From: Pseudomonas sp. FP198
Lineage (GTDB): Bacteria; Pseudomonadota; Gammaproteobacteria; Pseudomonadales; Pseudomonadaceae
Direction: 5' to 3'
Assembly: GCF_030687895.1 (NCBI RefSeq)
Contig: NZ_CP117452.1
Span: 1,505,501 to 1,569,500 of the forward strand
Length of the DNA: 64,000 nt
Shown here: positions 18,614 through 27,693 of the stretch, one piece after another
Position numbering within the stretch: position 1 is the first letter of the stretch
Layout of the letters: every line of letters begins with the position of its first letter
Notes under the pieces: generated by a model
Database searches by the model: none
Seen by the model: only the letters and a program-made list of their open reading frames with translations
Told to the model about the DNA's origin: nothing
Translations under genes and position numbers: made by a program

Positions 18614-20021
18614 TCTGCCTGGGCGGCACTCGTTGTTCTGGAAACTGGCCTGCCTGCTGGTGGCGTTCTGTCTGCTGATGATCTGGCTGAGCTGGTCATG
18701 GGGCCGTTATATGGAGGAGCGCAACCAGTTCCTCTCGGACCAGGCCCGCGGCACCCTCACGCGTTACGCCGCCGAGGCCGAGCAGGCCTGGCGTTCCGGC
18801 CGGCAGGCGGGGGTGGACCGCTGGTTGCAAGGCATGCAGCCGCGCGAGGCAAGCTGGGTGGGGGTGATCGGCCCCGACCTGCAATCGTTGAGCGGGCAGC
18901 CGCTGACCGAGAAAGAGGTCGAGCGTCTGACCTTCCTCCGTGGTCTGGATTGGCCGATCCACAAGAAAGGGCGACCGTGGCTGCGGGTGCCGTTCCCCGG
19001 CGACCCGTCCGTCGGCAGCCTGGTGATCGAACTGCCCGAGCGTTTCCTGCCGGGGCAGTACCAATGGTTCTGGCGGGTGATGACCAACGGCGTGATTCCT
19101 GGATTGTTCACCCTGTTGCTCTGTGTCGGGCTGTATCGCCTGCTGGTGGTGCCGCTCAATCAACTGCGCGAACAGGCCAATGCCTGGCGGGCCGATCAGT
19201 TGGGCGTGCGCCTGTCCAGCCGTACCACCGAGCGTGCCGATGAACTGGGCGAGCTGGGTCGGGCTTTCGATCACATGTCCGAGCGGTTGCAATCGACCGT
19301 CGCGCTGCAACAGCAACTGCTGCGCGACCTGTCCCATGAGCTGCGCACACCGCTGAGTCGCCTGCAAGTCGCCAGCGACAGCGAGCGGGACCTGGGCCAG
19401 TTGCGCGAGCGCGTCGCCCGGGAAGTCGAAGGCATGCAGCGATTGGTCGAGGACACCCTGCAACTGGCCTGGCTCGACACCGAACGCGCGCCATTGGCGG
19501 TCGAGGCGATCCAGGTCCAGGCCTTGTGGGAAATGCTCACGGAAAACGCCTGTTACGAAAGCGGCTGGCCCAGCGCTCAACTGCAATGCGCCGTCGATGC
19601 CGATTGCTGGGTCCAGGGCAACCTCAACACCCTGGCGCAGGCTCTGGAAAACATCCTGCGCAACGCCATCCGGCACTCGCCGCCCGGTGGCGTGGTGCGG
19701 CTGGGCGGTCGGCGTGAGGGCGGTTTCTGGCTGCTGTGGCTTGAGGACGAAGGCGGTGGCGTGGCCGAGCAGGATCTTGAGCGTATCTTCGACCCGTTCA
19801 CCCGTCTCGATGGCTCGCGCCCGGGAGACGGCGGTTTCGGGCTGGGCCTGAGCATCGCCCGTAATGCGCTGGCGCGCCAGGCTGGACGGCTGTGGGCGCA
19901 GAACGGCAGGAAGGGCCTGCGGTTGAATCTGCGTCTGGTCGCCACTCAAGCAGCCACCGCCTCCGTGGCGAGGGAGCTTGCTCCCGCTGGGGCGCGCAGC
20001 GGCCCCCTGCAAACTGCCTGA
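18600..20021 (+). CDS. Sensor histidine kinase, PirS-like, with a REP-encoded C-terminus
   Basis: A protein of 473 residues, partner of the preceding regulator. Helix 1 is about residues 12-36 and helix 2 about 160-185, then a HAMP linker. His246 lies in D-L-S-H-E-L-R-T-P-L-S-R. The ATPase domain shows N-I-L-R-N-A-I-R-H-S, D-E-G-G-G-V and G-F-G-L-G-L-S-I-A. About the last 18 residues (from about 456) are read from the REP element starting at 19965. They include V-A-R-E-L-A-P-A-G-A-R-S and are not part of the kinase fold. ATG 18600 is the start after M-P-S in the longer frame and overlaps the regulator gene. Confidence 0.85.
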   Translation: MKWSDLPGRHSLFWKLACLLVAFCLLMIWLSWSWGRYMEERNQFLSDQARGTLTRYAAEAEQAWRSGRQAGVDRWLQGMQPREASWVGVIGPDLQSLSGQPLTEKEVERLTFLRGLDWPIHKKGRPWLRVPFPGDPSVGSLVIELPERFLPGQYQWFWRVMTNGVIPGLFTLLLCVGLYRLLVVPLNQLREQANAWRADQLGVRLSSRTTERADELGELGRAFDHMSERLQSTVALQQQLLRDLSHELRTPLSRLQVASDSERDLGQLRERVAREVEGMQRLVEDTLQLAWLDTERAPLAVEAIQVQALWEMLTENACYESGWPSAQLQCAVDADCWVQGNLNTLAQALENILRNAIRHSPPGGVVRLGGRREGGFWLLWLEDEGGGVAEQDLERIFDPFTRLDGSRPGDGGFGLGLSIARNALARQAGRLWAQNGRKGLRLNLRLVATQAATASVARELAPAGARSGPLQTA

Positions 20022-20082
20022 CACCCCACAAACCCGGATTGGGGCGACTTCGTCACCCAGCGGGAGCAAGCTCCCTCGCCAC
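19965..20082. repeat. REP doublet (REPIN), family B, reaching into the kinase gene
   Basis: Inverted copies of GTGGCGAGGGAGCTTGCTCC. The left half (19965-20021) lies inside the open frame of the preceding kinase gene and supplies its stop codon region. Confidence 0.85.
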
Positions 20083-20207
20083 GTGAGTGCGTTTGGCCTG
20101 GGCGCTGCTTATTCCCATAAGCCATAACCACCACACTTTGCGTGATATGGCCTCGCCGGGTTTGCCGGTATGATAGGCGCCCCCGCAGCCCGGATTGCGA
20201 ATACGCC

Positions 20208-21110
20208 ATGACTTTGCAGTACCCAACCATCGCCGATTGCGTCGGCAACACCCCGCTGGTTCGTTTGCAGCGCCTGCCCGGCGCGACCAGCAATACGCTT
20301 TTGCTCAAGCTCGAAGGCAACAACCCGGCGGGTTCGGTCAAGGACCGGCCGGCGCTGTCGATGATCACCCGTGGCGAATTGCGCGGGCAGATCCGCCCCG
20401 GCGATACGCTGATCGAGGCGACCTCCGGCAACACCGGCATCGCCCTGGCGATGGCGGCGGCGATCAAGGGCTACAAGATGATCCTGATCATGCCCGATAA
20501 CTCCAGCGCCGAGCGCAAGGCGGCGATGACGGCCTATGGCGCCGAGCTGATCCTGGTGACCCAGGAAGAGGGCATGGAAGGCGCCCGTGACCTCGCCGAG
20601 CGCATGCAGGCCGAGGGCCGGGGCAAGGTGTTGGACCAGTTCGCCAATGGCGACAATCCAGAAGCCCACTACACCACCACCGGCCCGGAGATCTGGCGCC
20701 AGACCGATGGCACGATCAGCCATTTCGTCAGCTCGATGGGCACCACCGGCACCATCATGGGTACTTCACGCTACCTGAAAGAACAGAACCCGAACGTGCA
20801 GATCATCGGCCTGCAACCGATGGAAGGCTCGGCCATCCCCGGCATCCGCCGCTGGCCCGAGGAATATCTGCCGAAGATCTACCAGGCCGATCGCGTGGAT
20901 CGCATCATCGACATGGCCCAGAGCGAAGCCGAAGACGTGACCCGTCGCCTGGCCCGTGAGGAAGGTATTTTCTGCGGCGTGTCTTCGGGCGGTGCCGTGG
21001 CGGGCATGCTGCGTTTGTCGAAGGAAGTGGAAAATGCAGTGATCGTCGCGATCATCTGCGACCGTGGCGACCGTTACCTGTCGACCGGCATCTTCGACGC
21101 GCCCAACTGA
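20208..21110 (+). CDS. cysM: Cysteine synthase B (O-acetylserine sulfhydrylase)
   Basis: A protein of 300 residues, PLP-dependent. It makes cysteine from O-acetylserine and sulfide or thiosulfate. The PLP lysine lies in [10 protein letters not shown] (about residue 43). The substrate loop is [11 protein letters not shown], and the PLP phosphate loop [11 protein letters not shown] 20208 is chosen because [17 protein letters not shown] is the family start. It overlaps rlmD by one base. Confidence 0.94.
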   Translation: MTLQYPTIADCVGNTPLVRLQRLPGATSNTLLLKLEGNNPAGSVKDRPALSMITRGELRGQIRPGDTLIEATSGNTGIALAMAAAIKGYKMILIMPDNSSAERKAAMTAYGAELILVTQEEGMEGARDLAERMQAEGRGKVLDQFANGDNPEAHYTTTGPEIWRQTDGTISHFVSSMGTTGTIMGTSRYLKEQNPNVQIIGLQPMEGSAIPGIRRWPEEYLPKIYQADRVDRIIDMAQSEAEDVTRRLAREEGIFCGVSSGGAVAGMLRLSKEVENAVIVAIICDRGDRYLSTGIFDAPN

Positions 21111-22480
21111 TGGCCAAACAAGAAAGAGGCTTGCGCTTCCAGCCCAGCGGCGGAAGCCGGGCCCCGCAAGTGCCTACCGGAAAAAAGCAGCGCCTGACGA
21201 TTGAGCGCCTGGCCAACGATGGCCGGGGCATTGCGTTTGTCGATGGGCGGACCTGGTTTGTCATCGGCGCCCTGGCCGGTGAAGAGGTCGAGGCGCGGGT
21301 GCTCGGTGCCCATGGCAAAGTGGTCGAGGCCCGCACCGAACGGGTGTTTTCCTCCAGCGAACTGCGTCGTGCAGCGCCCTGCGTGCATGCCGGTCGCTGC
21401 GGCGGTTGCAGCGTCCAGCATTTGCCCCACGGCGAACAGCTCGCCCTGAAACAGCGCATGCTCGCCGAGCAATTGTCGCGAGTGGCGGGTGTCGAGCCGG
21501 ATGAGTGGGCCGCGCCGTTGAGCGGGCCGGAATTCGGCTACCGACGTCGCGCCCGGGTGGCGGTGCGTTGGGACCAGAAAGCGAAAAAGCTTGAAGTGGG
21601 TTTCCGTGCCGTCGGCAGCCAGGACATCGTTGCCATCGGCGAATGTCCGGTGCTGGTACAGCCCTTGCAGCCGATCATGAGTCGCCTGCCGGAAATGCTT
21701 CGTCGTTTGGGTAAACCTCAGGCTTTGGGCCATGTCGAGTTGTTCGCCGGCTCGTCCCTGGCGATATTGCTGCGGCATATGGCGCCGTTGTCGGAAGCCG
21801 ACCTGACGATCCTCAAGGATTTCTGCGCGTTCCATGAGGCCCAGTTGTGGCTGCATGGCGAAGGCGAGCCGCAACCGGTCGATCCGGGGCAGGCCCTGGG
21901 TTATCGCCTGGTAACCTGGGACCTGGAGCTGGCTTACCGGCCGGGGGATTTCATCCAGGTGAACGCCGCCGTCAACGAGGCGATGGTCGCCCAGGCGCTG
22001 CAATGGCTGGCGCCTCGACCCGATGAGCGAGTGCTGGACCTGTTCTGTGGCCTGGGCAACTTTGCCTTGCCGCTGGCCAGGCAGGTGCGCGAGGTGGTGG
22101 CGGTGGAGGGCGTGCAGACCATGGTCGAGCGCGCGGCGGCGAACGCCCTCAGCAACAATTTGCATAACACTGCCTTTTTTCAGGCCGATTTATCCCAGCC
22201 TTTGGCGGCTGCCGAGTGGATCGGCGAAGGCTTTTCTGCGGTACTCTTGGACCCACCCCGTGATGGTGCTTTCGAGGTGGTGCGCAAGCTGGCCTCGCTG
22301 GGTGCCAGGCGGCTGGTTTATGTGTCGTGCAACCCGGCAACTTTGGCCCGGGACACGGTCGAATTGATCAAGCAGGGCTACCGGTTAAAACGTGCCGGGA
22401 TTCTCGATATGTTTCCTCAGACGGCGCATGTCGAGGCCATGGCGTTATTTGAAGCGAGCCAGGATGGCTTGTCCGACTGA
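21110..22480 (+). CDS. rlmD: 23S rRNA (uracil-1939-C5) methyltransferase
   Basis: A protein of 456 residues that methylates U1939 of 23S rRNA. It has an N-terminal TRAM domain (about residues 20-80), [4Fe-4S] cysteines in [10 protein letters not shown] and a later C-P-V, and a SAM-binding methyltransferase fold with D-L-F-C-G-L-G-N-F. The catalytic cysteine is in [12 protein letters not shown]. The ATG overlaps the cysM stop (TGATG), so the two are coupled. relA follows after 101 bp. Confidence 0.94.
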   Translation: MAKQERGLRFQPSGGSRAPQVPTGKKQRLTIERLANDGRGIAFVDGRTWFVIGALAGEEVEARVLGAHGKVVEARTERVFSSSELRRAAPCVHAGRCGGCSVQHLPHGEQLALKQRMLAEQLSRVAGVEPDEWAAPLSGPEFGYRRRARVAVRWDQKAKKLEVGFRAVGSQDIVAIGECPVLVQPLQPIMSRLPEMLRRLGKPQALGHVELFAGSSLAILLRHMAPLSEADLTILKDFCAFHEAQLWLHGEGEPQPVDPGQALGYRLVTWDLELAYRPGDFIQVNAAVNEAMVAQALQWLAPRPDERVLDLFCGLGNFALPLARQVREVVAVEGVQTMVERAAANALSNNLHNTAFFQADLSQPLAAAEWIGEGFSAVLLDPPRDGAFEVVRKLASLGARRLVYVSCNPATLARDTVELIKQGYRLKRAGILDMFPQTAHVEAMALFEASQDGLSD

Positions 22481-22581
22481 CCCGTTCGTGCCGACCCGCC
22501 ACAGCCCTGGGCGGAAACACGGGCAACGAAGGTCAGCGATGTGGACGCATTGAATCTGCGTCATAGGGAAGGTAAGTAAAG

Positions 22582-24828
22582 ATGGTACAGGTGAGAGCAC
22601 ACCAGCCGATCAACACCGACGGCAGTATCAATCTCGAGGCTTGGCTCGATCACGCGGTCAGTATCGATCCGGCACTGGATCGCGAAGCCTTGAAGCAAGC
22701 CTGCGAGTTCGCTCGTGAGGCGGAACAGCAACACAACGCGGCGAAGAACCTGTGGTCCGAAGGCACCTCGAGTTTCCAGACGGGCCTCGAGATCGCCGAA
22801 ATCCTCGCCGACCTCAAGCTCGACCAGGACTCGCTGGTCGCCGCGGTGCTGTACCGCGGCGTGCGTGAAGGGCAGATCCAGCTGCCGATGGTCAACCAGC
22901 GTTTCGGCACCGTGGTCGCCAAGCTGATCGACGGCGTGTTGCGCATGGCGGCCATCAGCGCCAGCCTCAGCCCGCGCCAGTCCATGGTCCTGGGCACCCA
23001 GGGCCAGGTGGAAAACCTGCGCAAGATGCTCGTGGCCATGGTCGACGACGTGCGTGTCGCGCTGATCAAGCTGGCCGAGCGCACCTGCGCGATCCGCGCC
23101 GTGAAGTCCGCCGACGACGAAAAACGCAACCGTGTCGCCCGTGAGGTGTTCGACATCTACGCGCCGCTGGCCCACCGTCTCGGTATCGGTCACATCAAAT
23201 GGGAGCTGGAGGACTTGTCCTTCCGCTACCTGGAGCCTGACCAGTACAAGCAGATCGCCAAGCTGTTGCATGAACGACGGCTGGATCGCGAGCGCTTCAT
23301 CACCGATGTCATGACTCAGTTGCGTGAGGAATTGCAGGCCACCGGCGTGGAAGCCGATATCAGTGGCCGGGCCAAGCACATCTACTCGATCTGGCGCAAA
23401 ATGCAGCGCAAAGGCCTGGAATTCAGCCAGATCTACGACGTTCGCGCCGTGCGCGTGCTGGTTCCGGAAATGCGCGATTGCTACACCGCGCTGGGGATCG
23501 TCCACACCTTGTGGCGGCACATTCCCAAGGAGTTCGACGACTACATCGCCAACCCGAAGGAAAACGGCTACCGCTCGCTGCACACCGCGGTCATCGGCCC
23601 GGAAGGCAAGGTGCTGGAGGTGCAGATCCGCACCCATGCCATGCACGAAGAAGCCGAGCTGGGGGTTTGCGCCCACTGGAAATACAAGGGCACCGACGTC
23701 AAGTCCGGGTCCAACCATTACGAAGAGAAAATCTCCTGGCTGCGCCAGGTGCTGGAATGGCACGAGGAACTCGGTGACATCGGCGGCCTGGCGGAGCAGT
23801 TGCGGGTCGACATCGAGCCGGACCGGGTCTACATCTTCACTCCCGACGGCCACGCCATCGACCTGCCCAAGGGAGCGACGCCGCTGGACTTCGCCTACCG
23901 GGTGCATACCGAGATCGGCCACAACTGCCGTGGCGCCAAGATCAACGGGCGGATCGTGCCGCTCAACTACAGCCTGCAGACCGGCGAGCAGGTCGAGATC
24001 ATCACCAGCAAGCACGGCACGCCGAGCCGCGACTGGCTGAACCCGAACCTGGGCTACATCACCACTTCACGAGCGCGGGCGAAAATCGTCCACTGGTTCA
24101 AGTTGCAGGCCCGCGACCAGAACGTCGCCGCCGGCAAGACCCTGCTCGAACGCGAGCTGAGTCGCCTGGGCCTGCCGCAGGTGGATTTCGACAAGCTGGC
24201 TGAAAAAGCCAACATGAAGACCGCCGAGGACATGTTCGCCGCCCTTGGCGCCGGTGACCTGCGCCTGGCGCAACTGGTCAACCTCGCCCAGCAACTGGTG
24301 GAGCCGGAACGCGGCAACGAGCAACTGGAACTGATTCCGCGCAAGGCCACCGGCTACAAGCCCGGCAAGCGCGGCGACATCCAGATCCAGGGCGTGGGCA
24401 ACCTGATGACCCAGATGGCCGGCTGCTGCCAGCCGCTGCCGGGGGATGCGATCGTCGGCTACATCACCCAGGGCCGTGGCGTGAGCATTCACCGCCAGGA
24501 TTGCGCCTCGGTGCTGCAACTGGCCGGTCGCGAACCGGAGCGGATCATCCAGGTCAGCTGGGGCCCGGTGCCAGTGCTCACCTACCCGGTGGACATCATC
24601 ATCCGCGCCTACGACCGTTCCGGCCTGCTGCGTGACGTGTCCCAGGTGCTGCTCAACGAGCGGATCAACGTGCTGGCGGTCAACACCCGCTCGAACAAGG
24701 AGGACAACACCGCGCTGATGTCCCTGACCATCGAGATTCCGGGGCTGGATGCATTGGGGCGGTTGCTGGGGCGGATTTCCCAGTTGCCGAACATCATCGA
24801 GACCCGGCGCAATCGGACGCCGGGCTAA
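22582..24828 (+). CDS. relA: GTP pyrophosphokinase RelA
   Basis: A protein of 748 residues: the ribosome-associated (p)ppGpp synthetase of the stringent response. The N-terminal hydrolase-like domain lacks a clear HD motif, as in monofunctional RelA. The synthetase domain has E-F-D-D-Y-I-A-N-P-K-E-N-G-Y-R-S-L-H-T. EFDD is the RelA-type signature, against the basic form in SpoT. The TGS domain begins V-Y-I-F-T-P-D-G-H (about residue 415) and an ACT domain closes the protein. GGAAGG upstream supports ATG 22582. Confidence 0.96.
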   Translation: MVQVRAHQPINTDGSINLEAWLDHAVSIDPALDREALKQACEFAREAEQQHNAAKNLWSEGTSSFQTGLEIAEILADLKLDQDSLVAAVLYRGVREGQIQLPMVNQRFGTVVAKLIDGVLRMAAISASLSPRQSMVLGTQGQVENLRKMLVAMVDDVRVALIKLAERTCAIRAVKSADDEKRNRVAREVFDIYAPLAHRLGIGHIKWELEDLSFRYLEPDQYKQIAKLLHERRLDRERFITDVMTQLREELQATGVEADISGRAKHIYSIWRKMQRKGLEFSQIYDVRAVRVLVPEMRDCYTALGIVHTLWRHIPKEFDDYIANPKENGYRSLHTAVIGPEGKVLEVQIRTHAMHEEAELGVCAHWKYKGTDVKSGSNHYEEKISWLRQVLEWHEELGDIGGLAEQLRVDIEPDRVYIFTPDGHAIDLPKGATPLDFAYRVHTEIGHNCRGAKINGRIVPLNYSLQTGEQVEIITSKHGTPSRDWLNPNLGYITTSRARAKIVHWFKLQARDQNVAAGKTLLERELSRLGLPQVDFDKLAEKANMKTAEDMFAALGAGDLRLAQLVNLAQQLVEPERGNEQLELIPRKATGYKPGKRGDIQIQGVGNLMTQMAGCCQPLPGDAIVGYITQGRGVSIHRQDCASVLQLAGREPERIIQVSWGPVPVLTYPVDIIIRAYDRSGLLRDVSQVLLNERINVLAVNTRSNKEDNTALMSLTIEIPGLDALGRLLGRISQLPNIIETRRNRTPG

Positions 24829-24849
24829 AGGTCAGGCACAGTCCGGAAA

Positions 24850-24938
24850 TGTGGGAGCGAGCCTGCTCGCGAAGCGGTGTGTCAGCCGGTATGGTTTTGA
24901 CTGATGTACCGCTTTCGCGAGCAGGCTCGCTCCCACAG
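24850..24938. repeat. REP doublet (REPIN), family C
   Basis: Inverted copies of GTGGGAGCGAGCCTGCTCGC between relA and mazG, two genes in the same direction. Confidence 0.85.
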
Positions 24939-24963
24939 GGATTTTTTTGTGGTGGGATGATTG

Positions 24964-25797
24964 ATGTACAGCCTCGAAGACCTGCTTCACCTGATGAACC
25001 GCTTGCGCGACCCGCAATACGGCTGCCCGTGGGACATCAGGCAAACCTACGCAACCATCGTCCCTCATACCGTGGAGGAAGCCTACGAAGTGGCCGACGC
25101 CATCGAGCGCGGCGACTTCGATCACCTTCAAGGCGAGTTGGGCGATTTGCTGTTCCAGGTGGTGTATTACAGCCAGCTGGCCCGGGAAGAAAACCGTTTC
25201 GAATTCGCCGGCGTGGTCGATAGCATCACCCGCAAGCTGATTCGCCGCCATCCCCATGTGTTTCCCACCGGTGACCTTTACGCAGCCGAGGATACCCCGC
25301 GCCTGAGCGAAGAGCAGGTCAAGCAGCGCTGGGAGGAAATCAAGGCAGAGGAGCGCGCCGAGAAGGCCTCGGTGCCCGAGCAGTTGTCGTTGCTTGATGA
25401 TGTACCGGCGGCATTGCCGGCCTTGTCGCGGTCGGCGAAGTTGCAGAAGCGCGCCGGTCAGGTCGGTTTCGATTGGCCGGGACCGCTGCCGGTGCTCGAT
25501 AAGGTCCGTGAAGAGCTCGACGAAGTGCTCGAAGCCATGGCGGACAATGACACCGCAGCCATCAGCGACGAAGTGGGTGACCTGCTGTTCAGCGTGGTGA
25601 ACCTGGCTCGACACTTGAAAGTCGACCCCGAAACGGCCTTGCGTGGCGCCAATGCAAAGTTTGAAAGACGTTTCCGATTTATCGAACAGGCATTGCGCGA
25701 GACCCACCGTCCCATGGAAGATTGCACCCTCGAAGAGTTGGACGCCTTGTGGGGCGAAGCCAAACGTCAGGAAAAGAATTTGCCCAGCTGCGGCTGA
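24964..25797 (+). CDS. mazG: Nucleoside triphosphate pyrophosphohydrolase MazG
   Basis: A protein of 277 residues with two MazG repeats. It hydrolyses NTPs and dNTPs to monophosphates and is thought to lower (p)ppGpp or clean up damaged nucleotides. Metal-binding E-E-A-Y-E-V-A-D-A with L-G-D-L-L-F-Q marks the first repeat, and V-R-E-E-L-D-E-V-L-E-A with V-G-D-L-L-F-S the second. ATG 24964 is used; a TTG just before it is in the same frame. It lies downstream of relA, which fits the functional link. Confidence 0.94.
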   Translation: MYSLEDLLHLMNRLRDPQYGCPWDIRQTYATIVPHTVEEAYEVADAIERGDFDHLQGELGDLLFQVVYYSQLAREENRFEFAGVVDSITRKLIRRHPHVFPTGDLYAAEDTPRLSEEQVKQRWEEIKAEERAEKASVPEQLSLLDDVPAALPALSRSAKLQKRAGQVGFDWPGPLPVLDKVREELDEVLEAMADNDTAAISDEVGDLLFSVVNLARHLKVDPETALRGANAKFERRFRFIEQALRETHRPMEDCTLEELDALWGEAKRQEKNLPSCG

Positions 25798-25823
25798 GGC
25801 CGTTGCCTAAGTGAGTAAGCACC

Positions 25824-26363
25824 ATGAGCCTTTCCCTTCGCGACCAGTTGCTCAAAGCAGGGCTGGTCAACCAAAAGCAGGCCAAGCAGGTCGGCAAAGA
25901 GAAACAGAAGCAGCAACGCCTGGCCCACAAAGGCCAGGTCGAACTGGACGACTCCCAGCAGCGTGCGGCCCAGGAAGCCATGGCCGAGAAGGTCAAGCGC
26001 GACCAGGAGCTCAACCGCCAGCAGCAGGAAAAGGCCGAGCAGAAGGCCCGTGCCGCGCAGATCAAGCAATTGATCGAGGTGTCGCGCCTGCCGAAGCTGA
26101 CCACCGATGACTACTACAACTTCGTCGACGACAAGAAGGTCAAGCGCATCTCGGTCAATGCGCTGATGCGTAACAAGCTGAGCAGCGGTTCCCTGGCGAT
26201 CGTCCATCATGCCGGGAGCTATGAAGTGATCCCGCGCGAAGCGGCGCTGAAGATCCAGGAGCGCGACCCCAAGCGCATCGTCCAGCTCAACACCCAGACC
26301 GAAGAAGTGGATGCCGATGATCCGTACGCGGCGTATCAGATTCCTGATGATTTGATGTGGTAG
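25824..26363 (+). CDS. DUF2058 protein (YaiL-like)
   Basis: A protein of 179 residues that is highly charged. A long coiled-coil rich in Lys, Glu and Gln covers about residues 15-90, then a compact C-terminal domain has R-L-P-K-L-T-T-D-D-Y-Y-N-F. It matches the DUF2058 family, sometimes described as a nucleoprotein or polynucleotide-associated enzyme regulator. No activity is established. It follows mazG by 26 bp and is probably cotranscribed with it. Confidence 0.85.
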   Translation: MSLSLRDQLLKAGLVNQKQAKQVGKEKQKQQRLAHKGQVELDDSQQRAAQEAMAEKVKRDQELNRQQQEKAEQKARAAQIKQLIEVSRLPKLTTDDYYNFVDDKKVKRISVNALMRNKLSSGSLAIVHHAGSYEVIPREAALKIQERDPKRIVQLNTQTEEVDADDPYAAYQIPDDLMW

Positions 26364-26384
26364 GACCGGCGACCTGAAACAAAC

Positions 26385-26475
26385 TGTGGCGAGGGAGCTT
26401 GCTCCCGCTTGAGTGCGAAGCGCTCACAAAAAGGGGCTGCTACGCAGCCCAGCGGGAGCAAGCTCCCTCGCCACA
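26385..26475. repeat. REP doublet (REPIN), family B
   Basis: Inverted copies of GTGGCGAGGGAGCTTGCTCC between the convergent DUF2058 and small hypothetical genes. Confidence 0.85.
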
Positions 26476-26490
26476 GGGGCCCCGTGTCAT

Positions 26491-26685
26491 TCAGGACTCA
26501 GCCATCTCACGCAAACGCTGCCGCTCCTCACGTTCCAGCTCGGCCTTGTAGTTATGAGCGTCCGTCTCGGAATGGAACATGCCCACCAGCAGATCCTGTT
26601 GATGCACATCCCAGATCCGGATCCCGGCGGCAATGCCTTCGTGGGACATGTGGGCGTCGTCGCGTTCAGTTACTTTCACAGTCAT
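26491..26685 (-). CDS. Small conserved hypothetical protein
   Basis: A protein of 64 residues starting M-T-V-K-V-T-E-R-D-D-A-H. It has no signal peptide and ends in a charged helix (E-L-E-R-E-E-R-Q-R-L-R-E-M). ATG 26685 has GGAG upstream at a good distance. The longer start at 26718 has none. I recognise the type as a small Pseudomonas protein of unknown function. Confidence 0.65.
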   Translation of the reverse strand: MTVKVTERDDAHMSHEGIAAGIRIWDVHQQDLLVGMFHSETDAHNYKAELEREERQRLREMAES

Positions 26686-26852
26686 CTTGCAAGCTCCAAT
26701 CTCTGTTATCTGCAGCAAGGCGTGTGCAGGGTTTTGTTATAGATTTGGATAGCGAGCTAAGTAAATGGCCGGGGCGATTAAGAAGTTTTCATGAAGCGTG
26801 TAGCCCTCGTGCAGGCCAGGCAGGGCGCGGCGTTTGGTCGCAGGTGGTGTTC

Positions 26853-26930
26853 ATGAAAAAGATTTCATGTCGTCAAGCAGCTACCGGACCCTGTGGGATT
26901 TACATGGTGAACCTGAAATCCGCGCATTAA
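26853..26930 (+). CDS. Candidate small ORF ahead of a strong terminator
   Basis: ATG 26853 to TAA 26930 encodes 25 residues beginning M-K-K-I-S-C-R-Q-A-A. The TAA overlaps the A-run of the terminator at 26929. AGGTGGTG precedes the ATG. The stretch 26740-26955 is otherwise without genes and ends in an intrinsic terminator, so it may instead be a small RNA. The coding call is weak. Confidence 0.25.
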   Translation: MKKISCRQAATGPCGIYMVNLKSAH

Positions 26931-26955
26931 AAAGCCCCGCATCTGCGGGGCTTTT
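26929..26955. terminator. Strong bidirectional terminator
   Basis: GCCCCGC, loop ATCT, then GCGGGGC, flanked by an A-run on the left and a T-run on the right. It ends the DUF3108 gene on the minus strand and any transcript from 26740-26930 on the plus strand. Confidence 0.88.
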
Positions 26956-26971
26956 TAACATTCGGCGCTGA

Positions 26972-27685
26972 TCAGCTGCCTTTCACAGCCTTGCCGTTGA
27001 CCGTACCGTCCTGGAGCATGATGTTGTACTCCTTGCCGTCGGTCTCGACTTGCTGCAGGCGGACCAGCAGGTAATCCCAGTCCTTGGCGAACCAGAGCAC
27101 GGTGATGCGCTTGCTTTGTGTCGGGTCGCGCACGCGCTCGACCTTGATGGCGTCGATCTGGCCGGCCTTGGTGTCGACTTTTTCCGAGCCGAGCACGCGG
27201 AAGTCATAGGTATCGATTTCACCGTCATCGACGACCTGATAACTCATGCTTTTCTTGCCGGCCGCCACGTCGTGCTGCAGGGCCAGTTGATACGTGGATT
27301 TGTCGACCATGCCGCGATTCAATGGAAGCTTGACCGCGTCACCGCGATCGGTGCCGGTGACCATCTTGGCATTCCAGTCGAAATCCAGGTCAGCCTTCTT
27401 GGCCTTGCCCAGGCCACCGCGCTCGAAGTGATAGGACTGCGGCAGCAGGGTGTCCTTGTCCAGGGTCAGGGTGCTTTCTTCGGTCAGGCTGGCGATCATC
27501 ATCGATGCCTTGAAGCTCAGCTTCCAGGTGCCGTTGGCCTCCTTGGTCAGGCTGCGCTCGGCGGTGCCGCTCATGGGCAGCTGTTTCCAGTCGGCGGTAT
27601 AGCTGGCGGAGAACGGTTGAAGGTCTGCGGCCTGTGCCAGGGGCAGGGCAAGCAGAGCGCAAGCGAAGAGCAGGGCGCGACGCAT
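26972..27685 (-). CDS. DUF3108 periplasmic protein
   Basis: A protein of 237 residues with a signal peptide (F-A-C-A-L-L-A-L-P-L-A-Q-A, cut before A-D-L-Q-P). The body is beta-rich and matches DUF3108 (S-A-S-Y-T-A-D-W near the start, T-V-L-W-F-A-K-D-W-D-Y-L-L-V-R-L-Q-Q near the end). ATG 27685 is set by the signal peptide. It lies 8 bp after purN in the same direction, so it is probably cotranscribed. Function is unknown. Confidence 0.83.
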   Translation of the reverse strand: MRRALLFACALLALPLAQAADLQPFSASYTADWKQLPMSGTAERSLTKEANGTWKLSFKASMMIASLTEESTLTLDKDTLLPQSYHFERGGLGKAKKADLDFDWNAKMVTGTDRGDAVKLPLNRGMVDKSTYQLALQHDVAAGKKSMSYQVVDDGEIDTYDFRVLGSEKVDTKAGQIDAIKVERVRDPTQSKRITVLWFAKDWDYLLVRLQQVETDGKEYNIMLQDGTVNGKAVKGS

Positions 27686-27693
27686 AAAATCTC

